Source of the DNA: Chara braunii
Lineage: Eukaryota > Streptophyta > Charophyceae > Charales > Characeae
DNA length: 24,481 nt
Direction: 5' to 3'
Assembly: GCA_003427395.1 (NCBI GenBank)
Contig: BFEA01000401.1
Coordinates: 923,747-948,227 of the forward strand
The position numbers and the translations under genes were made by a program. Shown here piece by piece: positions 1-7,432 of this stretch (positions within the stretch are counted from its first letter, which is position 1; each line of letters opens with the position of its first letter). Below the pieces are notes generated by a model. The model ran no database searches. It worked only from the letters and a program-made list of their open reading frames with translations, and was not told the origin of the DNA.

Positions 1-1076
1 CCCCCCCCCCCCCTCCTCAACAGTCTGCAGAATCCCCTAACTGATTACACTGAAAGTGATAATCCACCCTTGCTCCGGTTGTGGTTAAGCATCAGCGACT
101 GCCCGGCAACTGATACCCTGAGGTGGTCACCAACCACTGTCGTCAAGGTACCTCTAACGAAAATCAAAGCAGACTATCACTCACCCACACCAGATGGAAA
201 ACTCTACAGACTGTTGGTTCTATATATCATCAAACAGAGCTGCCCGGTAAACCGTAGGCAGAGAGGGAGAAGATGCCAACAAACGAGGGGCTGTGACAAT
301 GGTATATACATATCGGTTTGATGATATATATGCCTACGGTTTCCTGCATAGAAGACCAGGATTAGTGCAGGTTGGCATTCTTCATCGAAGACTTAGAGGT
401 GATGCTGGGGACAAGAGATTGTCTGGCGCCACAGGAAGTCCGAGGAGGAGACAGGAGGGAGGAGGTAACCATTGAAGAAGGGTCTGCAAGTAGAAGGAAC
501 AGGAAGCTTACCTGTTGGCTGGTGTCCATAGATACCTGCAATGTATCACCCGCGGCCGAGCCGCGGGGTTCGCGGGCGGCCACGTTTGTGGCCGTGGACT
601 GCGGCCCCGAAGTTGCGGCCACAATTTTTACGGAATTTCCCCCGGCGAAATAAAACGTAAAAAATATATATATTGTCACATAACTATGTACTAAAAGAGC
701 GCACTTTGCAAAACAAACGGCAAAAATAAAAAATTAAAAAAAACAAGACAAACATAAAGGGCACACTGAAACCATTCATTTTTCTCATTCTTCTTTCAAC
801 TCCCCCTTCACCGTGCCTCTCATGTACAAGGCTCGCCACGTTGATGAAGTCGAGCGCGAGCTGCCCCCATCCCCGTGTGCCATAACAGCCCACTTGTACG
901 CTGTGAGACAGAGGCAGAGTGCCGGGGGAGGGGATAAACACAGGGAGGAGAGATGGAGAGCAGACAAACAAAGAACGATAAAGAGAAAGTACGGGAAAGT
1001 AAGGGAAAGTAAGGGAAAGCAAGGGAAAGTATGGAGTGTAGAGTGAAGATGAAGGCAAAAGAGGATAAGAAAAGGC
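1..1076. other. non-coding stretch with GC-rich hairpins and a 10-bp minisatellite
   Basis: No convincing gene is seen here. The window opens with a C13 run. Positions 550-622 form a GC-rich island of short inverted repeats (CCGCGG around a 5-nt loop, then GGCCAC facing GTGGCC, then repeated GCGGCC). It sits in otherwise AT-rich DNA. Positions about 988-1031 carry four copies of a 10-bp unit, GGGAAAGTAA and variants. The open frames over this minisatellite are low-complexity Pro/Leu/Ser/Phe strings and are not believable proteins. Confidence 0.6.
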
Positions 1077-1670
1077 TCAAGAATGAGTCTGTCCTTGACG
1101 ACAGAGAGGACATACATTATAAGGATGAGGTGGATGAACACATGGAAGACCGAGCCGAGAATTCTCAGTGCAACAATTGCCATGACGGCTGGCATTGAGC
1201 ATGCCCACCGTACACCCCCGACAAATGGCATGTCGATGCCAGGCCACAATCAAGGAAGACCGGTCACCACAAAAGACCACGCATTCAGTACAGCGCCCAT
1301 GGTGGCAAAATGGACATATAGTGTCCGGATGCGGAGGGTGCCTGCAGTCAGGAACGGTGGGACAGTCCTCTGCACACATGGATGGAGAAACCATGTCATT
1401 GTAGTGATTGTAACAGAGACGATGGCGGCTACAGCCGAGTGTAGCAGTGTTTGTGGCTGTGCGAAGGAGAAGGTCGCAGAGTGTTGGTACATTGTCTTGC
1501 TGCAGCATGGGGCCAGAGGAATGATCTTCAACACAAAATAGATTGCGGGCCGTTTGTTGTGGCAAGAAAACAACATCATTTTGTAAGAAATCAGTGACAT
1601 CAGTCATGGCATGGACAATGGTGCCATTGTGGCAAGAAAACAGCATCATTTTGTAAGAAATCAGTGACAT
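1077..1670 (-). CDS. Cys/His-rich putative zinc-binding frame with two HPPHP repeats
   Basis: Open minus-strand frame of about 197 codons. The family is not recognised. It contains two units of the form CxHPPHPxxxCPxCxxG, one near 1290-1345 and one near 1090-1140. The Cys and His spacing suggests metal binding, but that is inference. The main evidence for coding is codon behaviour: among ten residues identical between the two units, eight codons differ only at the third base (for example CCG/CCT, CAC/CAT, TGC/TGT, GGG/GGA). This is what selection on the minus-strand protein would leave. The N-terminal part runs through a 70-bp tandem duplication, which is not a multiple of three, so the true start is uncertain and the first 40 codons or so may be wrong. 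No splice sites were assigned, so this could be one exon of a larger gene, or a transposon-derived gene fragment. Confidence 0.45.
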   Translation of the reverse strand: MSLISYKMMLFSCHNGTIVHAMTDVTDFLQNDVVFLPQQTARNLFCVEDHSSGPMLQQDNVPTLCDLLLRTATNTATLGCSRHRLCYNHYNDMVSPSMCAEDCPTVPDCRHPPHPDTICPFCHHGRCTECVVFCGDRSSLIVAWHRHAICRGCTVGMLNASRHGNCCTENSRLGLPCVHPPHPYNVCPLCRQGQTHS

Positions 1671-1696
1671 CAGTCATGGCATGGACCATGGTGCCG
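1557..1696. repeat. 70-bp tandem duplication
   Basis: Two adjacent copies (1557-1626 and 1627-1696), each starting TTGTGGCAAGAAAACA, differ at only about three positions, so the duplication is recent. The period is not a multiple of three, so it shifts the frame of the overlapping minus-strand Cys/His-rich ORF. Confidence 0.9.
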
Positions 1697-1801
1697 TTGT
1701 CCCACAGCTCCCAGTGGTCAGAGGCAAGTACAACGCCCATGTAATGGCCAGGGTGTGCACAATGCAGGCAGAGATGTGGGATGGAGGATTAAACCACTCA
1801 C

Positions 1802-2319
1802 CTGCGGTCCCTCACTGCTACTTGTAGGACAGCAATGGTAAAGCCTCCTTCACTGGTATAATTACAATCCTCTGGCTGAAGTTGAGGAAGATCCGCATCA
1901 AGCTGAAGGGCGATTGCAAGGAAGTCTGATGGTGTATACAACGGGCGGTGGAGAATGTGAAGACAGATATTGGTTGCCGTCAGACCACAGAGATTGGTGA
2001 GGTTCTCAGGCTGGTTTGTTGGATGCTGGTCAACAATTTGCAGATCACCCAGATGGTGTTGCAAGCCCAAACTGTGTTGGGTTGTTTGCTGGTCAGTCAT
2101 TTGCAGATCACCCATGTGGTCTGCGCATGGCGGAGCCCAAATTTGTGGTTCATCCGAACAATGCTGGTCAGCCATTTGCAGATCCCCCATGTGGTCTACA
2201 CCTTGTGGGGTCAACTGCAATCCAGGCAGAACACGTTTAGGGCTGCATCCTGAGCAGGGACTGTACCTGGAGTCGGGAGTGTACCCTGGGCAGGGACCAC
2301 ATCGTGTTGTACAGGTGAG
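1802..2319 (-). CDS. putative internal exon with DHMGDLQM-type repeats
   Basis: Minus-strand open frame from just after a TGA at about 2320 down to a strong splice donor (CGCAG followed by GTGAGT, intron beginning at 1801). The in-frame stop occurs only inside the presumed intron, which supports an exon ending at 1802 in phase 2. The translated product has a Cys-rich start (CGPCPGYTPD) and three units DHMGDLQMADQ, DHMGDLQMTDQ and HHLGDLQIVDQ. Units one and two differ at one silent site (GGG/GGT). Plausible acceptors (CCCAG, CTCAG) lie within the first 60 bases, so the exact 5' boundary is unknown. No family is recognised. The plus strand is also open over part of this stretch, but only the minus strand ends at a good donor. 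It may belong to the same minus-strand gene as the Cys/His-rich frame downstream. Confidence 0.35.
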
Positions 2320-2566
2320 TCATGAATATCTTACGCTGCAGGGTACCGTGGCTGTCTGCAGGCAGCTGGACTGTCTGCAGGAGGCATAGGTGCGGATATT
2401 GCTGTTTGAAACAAAGGAACCGCAACAACCTGTGGAGGAGGCACACAGAGAATCGGGGCAGACAAAGAAACAGTTTGCTGATCCCCAGACAAGTCACGAT
2501 GCCGCAGATGTCGTCGGTGATACACAACAAGAGTAGTGGTGTTGCAAACAGAAGATGAACTTGTCC

Positions 2567-3253
2567 CTAGCAACGAAGGTGGAACAATGGGAACAATGGG
2601 AACTGGAGAGTCTGTTCGCAAGCAAGACCGTGGAGGAGATGGGGGTGGTGAGGAGGAACGCAGCCGTCTACGGCCAGGCACAGAAAGAGATGAGAGGGGG
2701 GTAGATTGGGCAAGATTTCGGAGTAAAGGACGTGAGCATCGGAGAGACTGTGATGTCTTTGCACTGGAGCTGCAGGAGAGGAAGCTGTAGCAGTAAAAAC
2801 TGAAGTAGAGGGAATTACAGTTATGGAAACTGCCCTACTGAAAACTGCAGCAGTGGAAACCGCAGCAGTAGAAACTGCAGCAGCGGAAACTGGAGCAGTG
2901 GAAACTGCAGCAGTGGACACTGCAGCAGTGGAAACCGCAACAGTGCACACTGCAGTAGTAAAAACTGCAGGGGTGGAGACTGCAGCAGTGGAAACTGCGG
3001 TAGCAGCAGATGAGCAAGCAGGGGCAGGACGAGAGCATCGTGGGGGCGAAGAAGAAATTGGATGATACAAGGACCATCGCAGCATGCGTCGGAACCACTG
3101 AGAGAGACGCATCACATGCGTAGGATAGCGGCGTTGGCGGGAGTGCATGTAGCAGGTCCACCCCTTATCAAGGGTTGGTGGGGAATGCCCACGCAAAAGC
3201 ATACGACGAGTAAGTGTTGTTGCCGCAGTTCGAAAGTCCTGCCATATATATGG
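2567..3253 (-). CDS. low-confidence frame with an AAVST pentapeptide repeat
   Basis: Minus-strand open frame. Its upstream part (about 3253-3050) reads like ordinary protein with Arg, Trp and RGH/RRYP segments (TRRMLLRGHSPP, RRYPTHVMRLSQWFRRML). Downstream it passes through a 15-bp minisatellite and becomes AAVST pentads. The Arg/Trp segment could be a remnant of a retroelement protein, but no family could be fixed. All three minus frames and at least one plus frame are open across the minisatellite, because its unit is a multiple of three and lacks stops. The length of the ORF is therefore weak evidence. A GTAAGA donor-like site lies on the same strand near 2336. Confidence 0.2.
   Translation of the reverse strand, partial: PYIWQDFRTAATTLTRRMLLRGHSPPTLDKGWTCYMHSRQRRYPTHVMRLSQWFRRMLRWSLYHPISSSPPRCSRPAPACSSAATAVSTAAVSTPAVFTTAVCTVAVSTAAVSTAAVSTAPVSAAAVSTAAVSTAAVFSRAVSITVIPSTSVFTATASSPAAPVQRHHSLSDAHVLYSEILPNLPPSHLFLCLAVDGCVPPHHPHLLHGLACEQTLQFPLFPLFHLRC
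2825..3001. repeat. 15-bp minisatellite (GAAACTGCAGCAGTG-like)
   Basis: About a dozen tandem 15-bp units of the form GAAACTGCAGCAGTG with point variants. Each carries a CTGCAG palindrome, so the array is rich in PstI sites and short hairpins. It would encode a pentapeptide repeat in any stop-free frame (AAVET plus strand, AAVST minus strand). Confidence 0.9.
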
Positions 3254-3375
3254 GGTTGTAGGTTTTTTTGAACCCTACAACCCCTTTTTTTTGTTTTCAA
3301 ATCGAATATTTTTTGGTATCAGAAAAAAATAAAAATCAAAAACTGCAAAAAAAAATAAAAAGAATCTTTTTTTTG

Positions 3376-3949
3376 GTTGTGTGTGTGNGTGTGTGTGCAG
3401 GCCGGGGGGGTGGGGGGGGGAACCCCCCTCCCACCAATCAATCAATCGAAGAAAAAAAAAATTGAAAAAAAAAAGTGTGCAAGTGTGTGTGTGTGNGTAN
3501 GNGNGNGGGGNGGGGGGGGGGNGAGGGAGGACCCCCCTCCCACCAATCAATCAATCGAAGAAAAAAAAAAAAAGTGAAAAAAAAGTGCCCGAGTGTCTGT
3601 GTATGTGCGTGTGCCAGGGGGGGTGGAGGGGCAGGGGGCGGACCCCTCTACCATCAATCAAGCAAAAACCATAAGGGGATGGAGGGCAGAAGACTACTCC
3701 AGCAAGAAGGCACCGACCCGAACCCCTCAAAGGTCCGAAAAAACTTGGAGAGCCTTCCGCAACGGCCCACAAAACCAAAAACTCATTTACCAAAAACAAA
3801 CAAATATAATTGGCATTCCCGATATTCATCTCAAACCACACACTCGCGTCACTGCCAAAGAGGAGGAAGAAGATAAGAAACAACTTACCTAAGACAGAAG
3901 ACTCCTCCAGCAAGAACGCACCGACCCCCCCTGCTCTGTGTGTGTGCGC

Positions 3950-3980
<31 letters not shown>

Positions 3981-4060
3981 GGAACCCCTCCCTCGCCAAT
4001 CAATAAATCAATCCCAATCAATCAATCAACCAATCAATAGATCAATCAATCAATCAATCA
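3376..4060. repeat. compound tandem repeat: GT tract, poly-G, ACCCC(T)CCC, AATC repeats
   Basis: A unit of about 109 bp is repeated at 3376, 3479 and 3586, and again near 3937. Each unit holds a (GT)n tract, a long G run, an ACCCCCCTCCCACC-like block, then AATC repeats and an A-rich spacer. The first copies contain scattered single N calls in the GT and G runs, so base calling failed there. Between the third and fourth copies another segment (3688-3719 and 3897-3928, AGAAGACTCCTCCAGCAAGA-like) is also duplicated, 209 bp apart. The array ends in a longer AATC microsatellite (4000-4060). The G runs could form quadruplexes and the GT tracts Z-DNA. Confidence 0.85.
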
Positions 4061-4531
4061 CTTTTTCTTTTTTCTTTTTTAATTCATTTTTACCCCCCCA
4101 ACCCACCCCCTCCCGACATTCATTTTCCGAGACTTCATTCTGTTTGCAGTACACTGTCTGATAGAGAAGGAGTGTGTGGCACTGGTGTTATCGAGGTCAG
4201 GGAATGAGGGAGAAGGTCGCCATAGCTTCAGTCAGCGAGGCAATGTGTGGTCGAGAACAAGGAAGGACACTCCACCCTGCTTCAGAAGAGAGCCTTGTCA
4301 TTTTTTCATTTCCAGTCCCAGCATTATTTGCTGCTAGCCTGGGACGGACATGTGCCGTGGAGAGATTGACTTTGCCGGATGACTCTGTGTCTAGACTTGG
4401 CGAACGACTCTGCGTGTAGATTCCCGGTCAAGCGGAGAGGGAATACAAGCCAGTAGATACATTGGGAGGGTGAGAAGCAATCGCGTGGAAGAAGAAGGAG
4501 AAGCGATCTGAACAACTGAATTTTTTTTCAG
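4061..4531. other. gene-free stretch
   Basis: A T- and C-rich tract follows the AATC array, then unique-looking sequence with short overlapping frames on both strands. None has a recognisable motif or consistent splice sites. A TTTTTTTTCAG acceptor-like site on the plus strand ends this stretch at 4531. Confidence 0.5.
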
Positions 4532-4714
4532 ATATTTCCATGCTCCTCTTCTTCTCCACTCTTTTCTTGTGATTCTTTGCCATCTCAAGTTGTTACTTGT
4601 CATCATTGAGTTGAGCCTTGTGATTCACGTGAGATCAAAAGCCCAGCGGGATCTATCTACTGAAGTTGGGATCATTCCACTGGCAGAAGCTGGATTCCCC
4701 ATTTTGCACCTTCG
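4532..4714 (+). CDS. possible plus-strand internal exon
   Basis: The stretch lies between a TTTTTTTTCAG acceptor (ending 4531) and a GTGAGT donor (starting 4715). One plus frame is open throughout without an ATG (YFHAPLLLHSFLVILCH start, EVGIIPLAEAGFPILHLR end). Joined to 4850 it continues for about 14 codons to a TGA. The protein is hydrophobic at its start and is not recognised. It could equally be a non-coding exon of a longer RNA. Confidence 0.25.
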
Positions 4715-4849
4715 GTGAGTAGCATGGTGAGACACATGTAGCCAGTGTCTTCTGGCCATACACTCTTAAGAGTCTTGACTGCCGATTTTGGGGGTCTGCT
4801 TAGTAAAGCCAGGCACCCAAGTGTACCTAACTTTTTCTCTTTTTTATAG
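4715..4849 (+). other. candidate 135-bp intron
   Basis: The 5' end is GTGAGTAGC. The 3' end is a pyrimidine tract (CTTTTTCTCTTTTTTATAG) followed by AGTATG. Both sites fit the eukaryotic consensus well and the length is realistic. No conserved protein crosses the junction, so support comes from the splice sites alone. Confidence 0.4.
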
Positions 4850-5051
4850 AGTATGCTGCTGTGACTCTTCAATACCCAGTTTGGTGTGACACTTCCAATC
4901 AACTGTGATTTCTTGATGTTGCCTTCAATTCCGTTTGCACGAGTGCTGCATTTCGGAAGCGGTTGAAGCTTGGCAACATCCTAACAAGCCACACACCCTT
5001 ACCCGCCTTTTGTGTTCGTGGCCGTTCCTCCTCGAGATCTGCCGTGAGAAA

Positions 5052-5117
5052 CAAAGAATCAAGGTCAGTGGAGCCTCGCCCCAGCACAAAGAATGCAGGT
5101 CAGTGGAGCCTCGCCCC
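5052..5117. repeat. 35-bp tandem duplication
   Basis: Two copies start CAAAGAAT and share GGTCAGTGGAGCCTCGCCCC, offset by 35 bp. They lie inside a plus-strand open frame (4963-5508) that has no ATG near its start and no recognisable domain. Confidence 0.85.
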
Positions 5118-5300
5118 GAGCTGTGGTACAAACGGTTCAGCGTCTATCTTTTCTCCAACCTGGGAAAAAAGGTTGACGTTTTGCCAAACGGGTCAGTGTT
5201 GCGAGGTTGGCCTGCACCTAACCCCTTCTCCCGCGGCAGCTCACCCGGGGAACGTGCAGTTCAGGAGCATGACTGCTGCAGAGGGCGTACTCACACACCA

Positions 5301-5390
5301 GATTTTTTCTGGCTGTCTGGCTGAATCTGGTCATTTTTCTGGCTGTCTGGCTGAATCGGGTCATTTTTCTGGCTGTCTGGCTGAATCTGG
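5301..5390. repeat. three tandem 30-bp units
   Basis: Three head-to-tail copies (5301-5330, 5331-5360, 5361-5390) of a unit containing TTTTTCTGGCTGTCTGGCTG, with one or two differences. The 30-bp length keeps frame and would encode a ten-residue repeat (SGCLAESGHF), but no gene is established here. Confidence 0.95.
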
Positions 5391-6101
5391 TCATAATCAC
5401 AGTCCCGGATACACCGGAGCTAGTGGGACTTTATTCCCCCGACCAGATACAACTCTGGGTAATTATAGCTGTTACACCGGGGCCCATGTCCCACTTCCGG
5501 GGGTTTAGTTTATGTTTCGTGTATTTTTCAAGGTGGTCACACTGTGGCCGTGAGATTTTCGGATCGCACGGCAGGGAGCCATGTATGGAAACCAGAACTA
5601 AACCTCGACAAGTTGAGTATGGCCCCGGGTCTGAGGGCATACTCAGACGAGGACTTTTTAATACAAAGCTCTGGACGTGATACTGGTCAGTTTCGTGCAT
5701 GTGCGGCCGTAATTGCAGCCAGATGCATTTGGGACAGTCCTACCGGCAGTGCGAGTACGCCCTGACAGCTGCACGAGAACCAACGGGCGTGTGGCACAGT
5801 TGGTGCACCCATGAATCGAACGCACCCGTGTCTTTCCGGAAGACGGGTGCGTTCTATACGGAGGATCGGCTACAAAACCCCTCGTCACGCTCATATTTAC
5901 TTGTCATTTGTTTGCTGCGACATACTCTTATTGGTTTGCTACTACAGTCTCTTATCTCGTGTGTGAGGCCGATGACCTGCGGAACGGAAAGTCGTACACC
6001 AAAACAGCCGAGAGCAGCCACCAAACACACACCACACTTACCAGCGGTCCTGCTACCCTACCGGTAGTCCGAGAGGCACTATAACTACGCCCCCAACGGA
6101 A
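5391..6101. other. gene-free stretch with a hairpin and a tRNA-like A box
   Basis: No supported gene. Positions 5818-5854 form a strong hairpin: GAACGCACCCGTGTCTT pairs with AAGACGGGTGCGTTC over about 15 bp with one bulged base and a 5-nt loop. Just upstream, TGGCACAGTTGG (5792-5803) matches the RNA polymerase III A-box consensus, and GCGTTCTATACGG downstream is a poor B-box match. It may be a decayed tRNA-derived SINE head on the plus strand. Short imperfect repeats around ACACCGG flank 5410-5510. Confidence 0.4.
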
Positions 6102-6358
6102 CGGAGGAAATGGGATTTGAACCCATGATACAATCTTGTTGTATGTTGATTTAGGGCCAGATCCCACGGGCAAAGAGGATTGGAATAAGTGGCTGAATCG
6201 GGACGTGTTCCTCACAGAGATGCAGAAAAGCAGATCAATCACTTTTTTTTGCACCTCTCCACAAACAAGTCCAGATTCGAAGGCTTATTCCAATCCTCTT
6301 TGCCAGTGGGATCTGGTCCTTAGCAAACCAATGCCTTCAGCCACTCAGCCATACCTCC
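6102..6358 (-). tRNA. plant-mitochondrial-type tRNA-Ser(GCU), interrupted in the anticodon loop
   Basis: Read on the minus strand, 6358-6320 gives GGAGGTATGGCTGAGTGGCT and onward to an anticodon loop TTGCTAA, and 6153-6102 gives the rest. Without the insert the 88 nt fold as a class II tRNA. The acceptor is GGAGGTA against TTCCTCC with one T:T mismatch. The anticodon stem TTGGT/ATCAA has one G:T pair. The long variable arm ATACAA-CAAGA-TTGTAT is perfectly paired. The T arm is ATGGG-TTCAAAT-CCCAT and the discriminator is G. The anticodon is GCT. The sequence closely resembles land-plant mitochondrial trnS-GCU as I remember it, so this is probably a nuclear copy of mitochondrial DNA, or a very well preserved import. 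The halves are separated by a 166-bp TIR element plus a duplicated TAA. The intact stems suggest the insertion is not ancient. Whether it is transcribed is unknown. Confidence 0.75.
6154..6319. mobile_element. 166-bp TIR element (Tourist/PIF-Harbinger-like MITE) in the tRNA anticodon loop
   Basis: The ends are GGGCCAGATCCCACGGGCAA on the left and, read inward from the right, GGACCAGATCCCACTGGCAA. The first 36 bp of the two arms differ at two positions, and weaker pairing continues to about 60 bp per arm, so nearly the whole element can fold into one hairpin. It is flanked by TTA (6151-6153 and 6320-6322; TAA on the tRNA strand), a 3-bp target duplication. Three-base TWA duplications with G-rich termini are typical of PIF/Harbinger and Tourist-like elements. 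There is no transposase gene, so it is non-autonomous. Confidence 0.8.
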
Positions 6359-6475
6359 CAGGAAAAACGGGATTTGAACCCGCGACTTCTGGCAAACGAG
6401 ATTTGAACCCGCGACTTGCACGCCAGATTGTTAGCCGTTCGACGTGTCACTATGGAAAATGGCCACAAGGAAACG
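6359..6475 (-). repeat. tRNA-like tandem B-box sequence (possible SINE or tRNA relic)
   Basis: On the minus strand, two 29-30-bp copies of AAGTCGCGGGTTCAAATC plus a short tail (6398-6420 and 6369-6390) carry a near-consensus polymerase III B box (GGTTCAAATC). They directly precede the 5' end of the tRNA-Ser. Further upstream, GTGACACGTCGAACGG and CTAACAATC resemble the D and anticodon arms of another tRNA. A full cloverleaf could not be closed, so a tRNA-derived SINE or rearranged tRNA is more likely than a working gene. Confidence 0.5.
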
Positions 6476-6790
6476 AGGACATAGACGGAAAGAGAGGCTA
6501 CATCCCCGGCCGTCGACAGTCGTCAGACGCACACAGCAGCTCGCTGCTAGCTTCGTCTCCCCGAACACAACGCACACTCATCGCACCTGTATCGGACCCG
6601 AAAATAGCTAGTAGGAACATACATGCATGATGAGGCTGCGTTGTGATCGGGGGAAAGACGGTAGCTAGACAACCTAAGCAAGCAGGATTGAGCACTTGTC
6701 ACTCACTAACCACCTTGACTGAGCACCTCGTCACCAACCACCTACCCGCTGCTTGCCAGGGTAGGGTGTATTGTGCACCTAGTAAACTAC
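6476..6790. other. gene-free stretch
   Basis: No coding or RNA gene supported. A short imperfect direct repeat of about 33 bp (TGAGCACTTGTCACTCACTAACCACC-like, 6689-6750) is the only structure noted. Confidence 0.5.
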
Positions 6791-6793
6791 TAA

Positions 6794-6892
6794 GGGGTTC
6801 GCCGCATGCCACGATTTCGAATGTATCGGGACAAACTCCAGACCCAGATACATCCAAAATGTTGGGGTTTGGCGAGTGGTGCGGCGAGCCCC
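6794..6892. mobile_element. 99-bp TIR element with TAA target duplication
   Basis: The left end is GGGGTTCGCCGCATGCCACG. The right end read inward is GGGGCTCGCCGCACCACTCG. The first 13 bases match at 12, with patchy matching to a shared GTATC about 35-46 bp in. TAA lies directly on both sides (6791-6793 and 6893-6895). No coding capacity. It shares its terminal sequence with the element at 6968-7077 and its target-site type with the one at 6154-6319. Confidence 0.7.
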
Positions 6893-6967
6893 TAACTAAC
6901 AAACTAACTAACCGCTTTACTACCATCTCCGATCCGACAGATGCCGACCTCGAGAGAGAGAGAGAGA

Positions 6968-7077
6968 GGGCCTCGTCGCGCCATCCCCAAACGCCAACAT
7001 TCTGAATGAATGTGAACATGCTGTTGGTCCTTATGCATTCACAACGTGGGCATTCGGCGAGTGGTGCGGCGAGGCCC
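6968..7077. mobile_element. 110-bp TIR element, relative of the 6794-6892 copy
   Basis: The left end is GGGCCTCGTCGCGCCATCCC. The right end read inward is GGGCCTCGCCGCACCACTCG. The arms pair imperfectly for about 45 bp (GGGCCTCG identical, and a shared TGAATG further in). The right 40 bp match the right end of the neighbouring 99-bp element closely (GGCGAGTGGTGCGGCGAG in both). No TAA duplication is visible here; the left flank is a GA repeat that may have eroded it. Confidence 0.6.
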
Positions 7078-7329
7078 ACAATCTTCGCCTACTCCATCTC
7101 CCTCCTCGTGTTCCGTTCCGCTAGATTGCAGATGCGTGCGCCAGTCACAGGCCACTGTCATCGCCACGGCTAAGACAAAGCACCGAGGGTAAAAAGAACG
7201 GACAAAGGGGGAGGAGAAGGGAGGACGAGGGAGGAGGAGGGAGGACGAGGAGCAAAGGAAGGGCGAGAGTAATGAGCAGGAAGCCGCAGAAAAAGGGGAG
7301 GAGGGGAGGGGGAGAACACCACAACGCAC
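7078..7329. other. intron sequence downstream of exon 2 (minus strand)
   Basis: On the minus strand this begins the intron after the exon at 7330-7432. It holds a purine-rich run on the plus strand (7200-7310, GGGAGGAGG-like). The next exon of the SDH7-like gene was searched for by eye here and at lower coordinates, looking for a Cys-Tyr-Glu-Ile-type continuation, and was not found. Confidence 0.4.
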
Positions 7330-7432
7330 CTCCCACTAGAGCGATGACGAGGACATCACCGATCCGCTTAAGCAGCCTAACAGTGTCGCCGTGGGACTTG
7401 AACCGCCGCAGAGCAGGGTCGTCTTTCAGAAG
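7330..7432 (-). CDS. SDH7: exon 2 of a putative mitochondrial succinate dehydrogenase subunit 7-like gene
   Basis: A 103-nt minus-strand exon with a textbook acceptor (TTCATACTCTTTCTGCAG before 7432) and donor (GGGAG followed by GTGCGT from 7329). It encodes 34 residues plus one base: LLKDDPALRRFKSH, a linker, then LKRIGDVLVIALVG. From memory, plant SDH7, a small plant-specific complex II subunit of the inner mitochondrial membrane, has the order (E)KALL-x-DPAL-x-RFKSH-xx-V-xx-LK-x-IGDVL followed by a hydrophobic stretch and CCYEIY. This exon matches that core and would break just before the CCYEIY part. The reading frame joins exon 1 (11931-11779) in phase 0. The final exon is not visible, so the gene is incomplete here. 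Similar small mitochondrial proteins cannot be excluded without a search. Confidence 0.6.

Noticed and set aside
5301-5390. Possible CRISPR-like array
   Set aside because: Units are head-to-tail with no spacers, and the DNA is eukaryotic.
4963-5508. 181-codon plus-strand frame
   Set aside because: No ATG at its start, passes through two tandem duplications, and no recognisable domain; kept only as context for the repeats.
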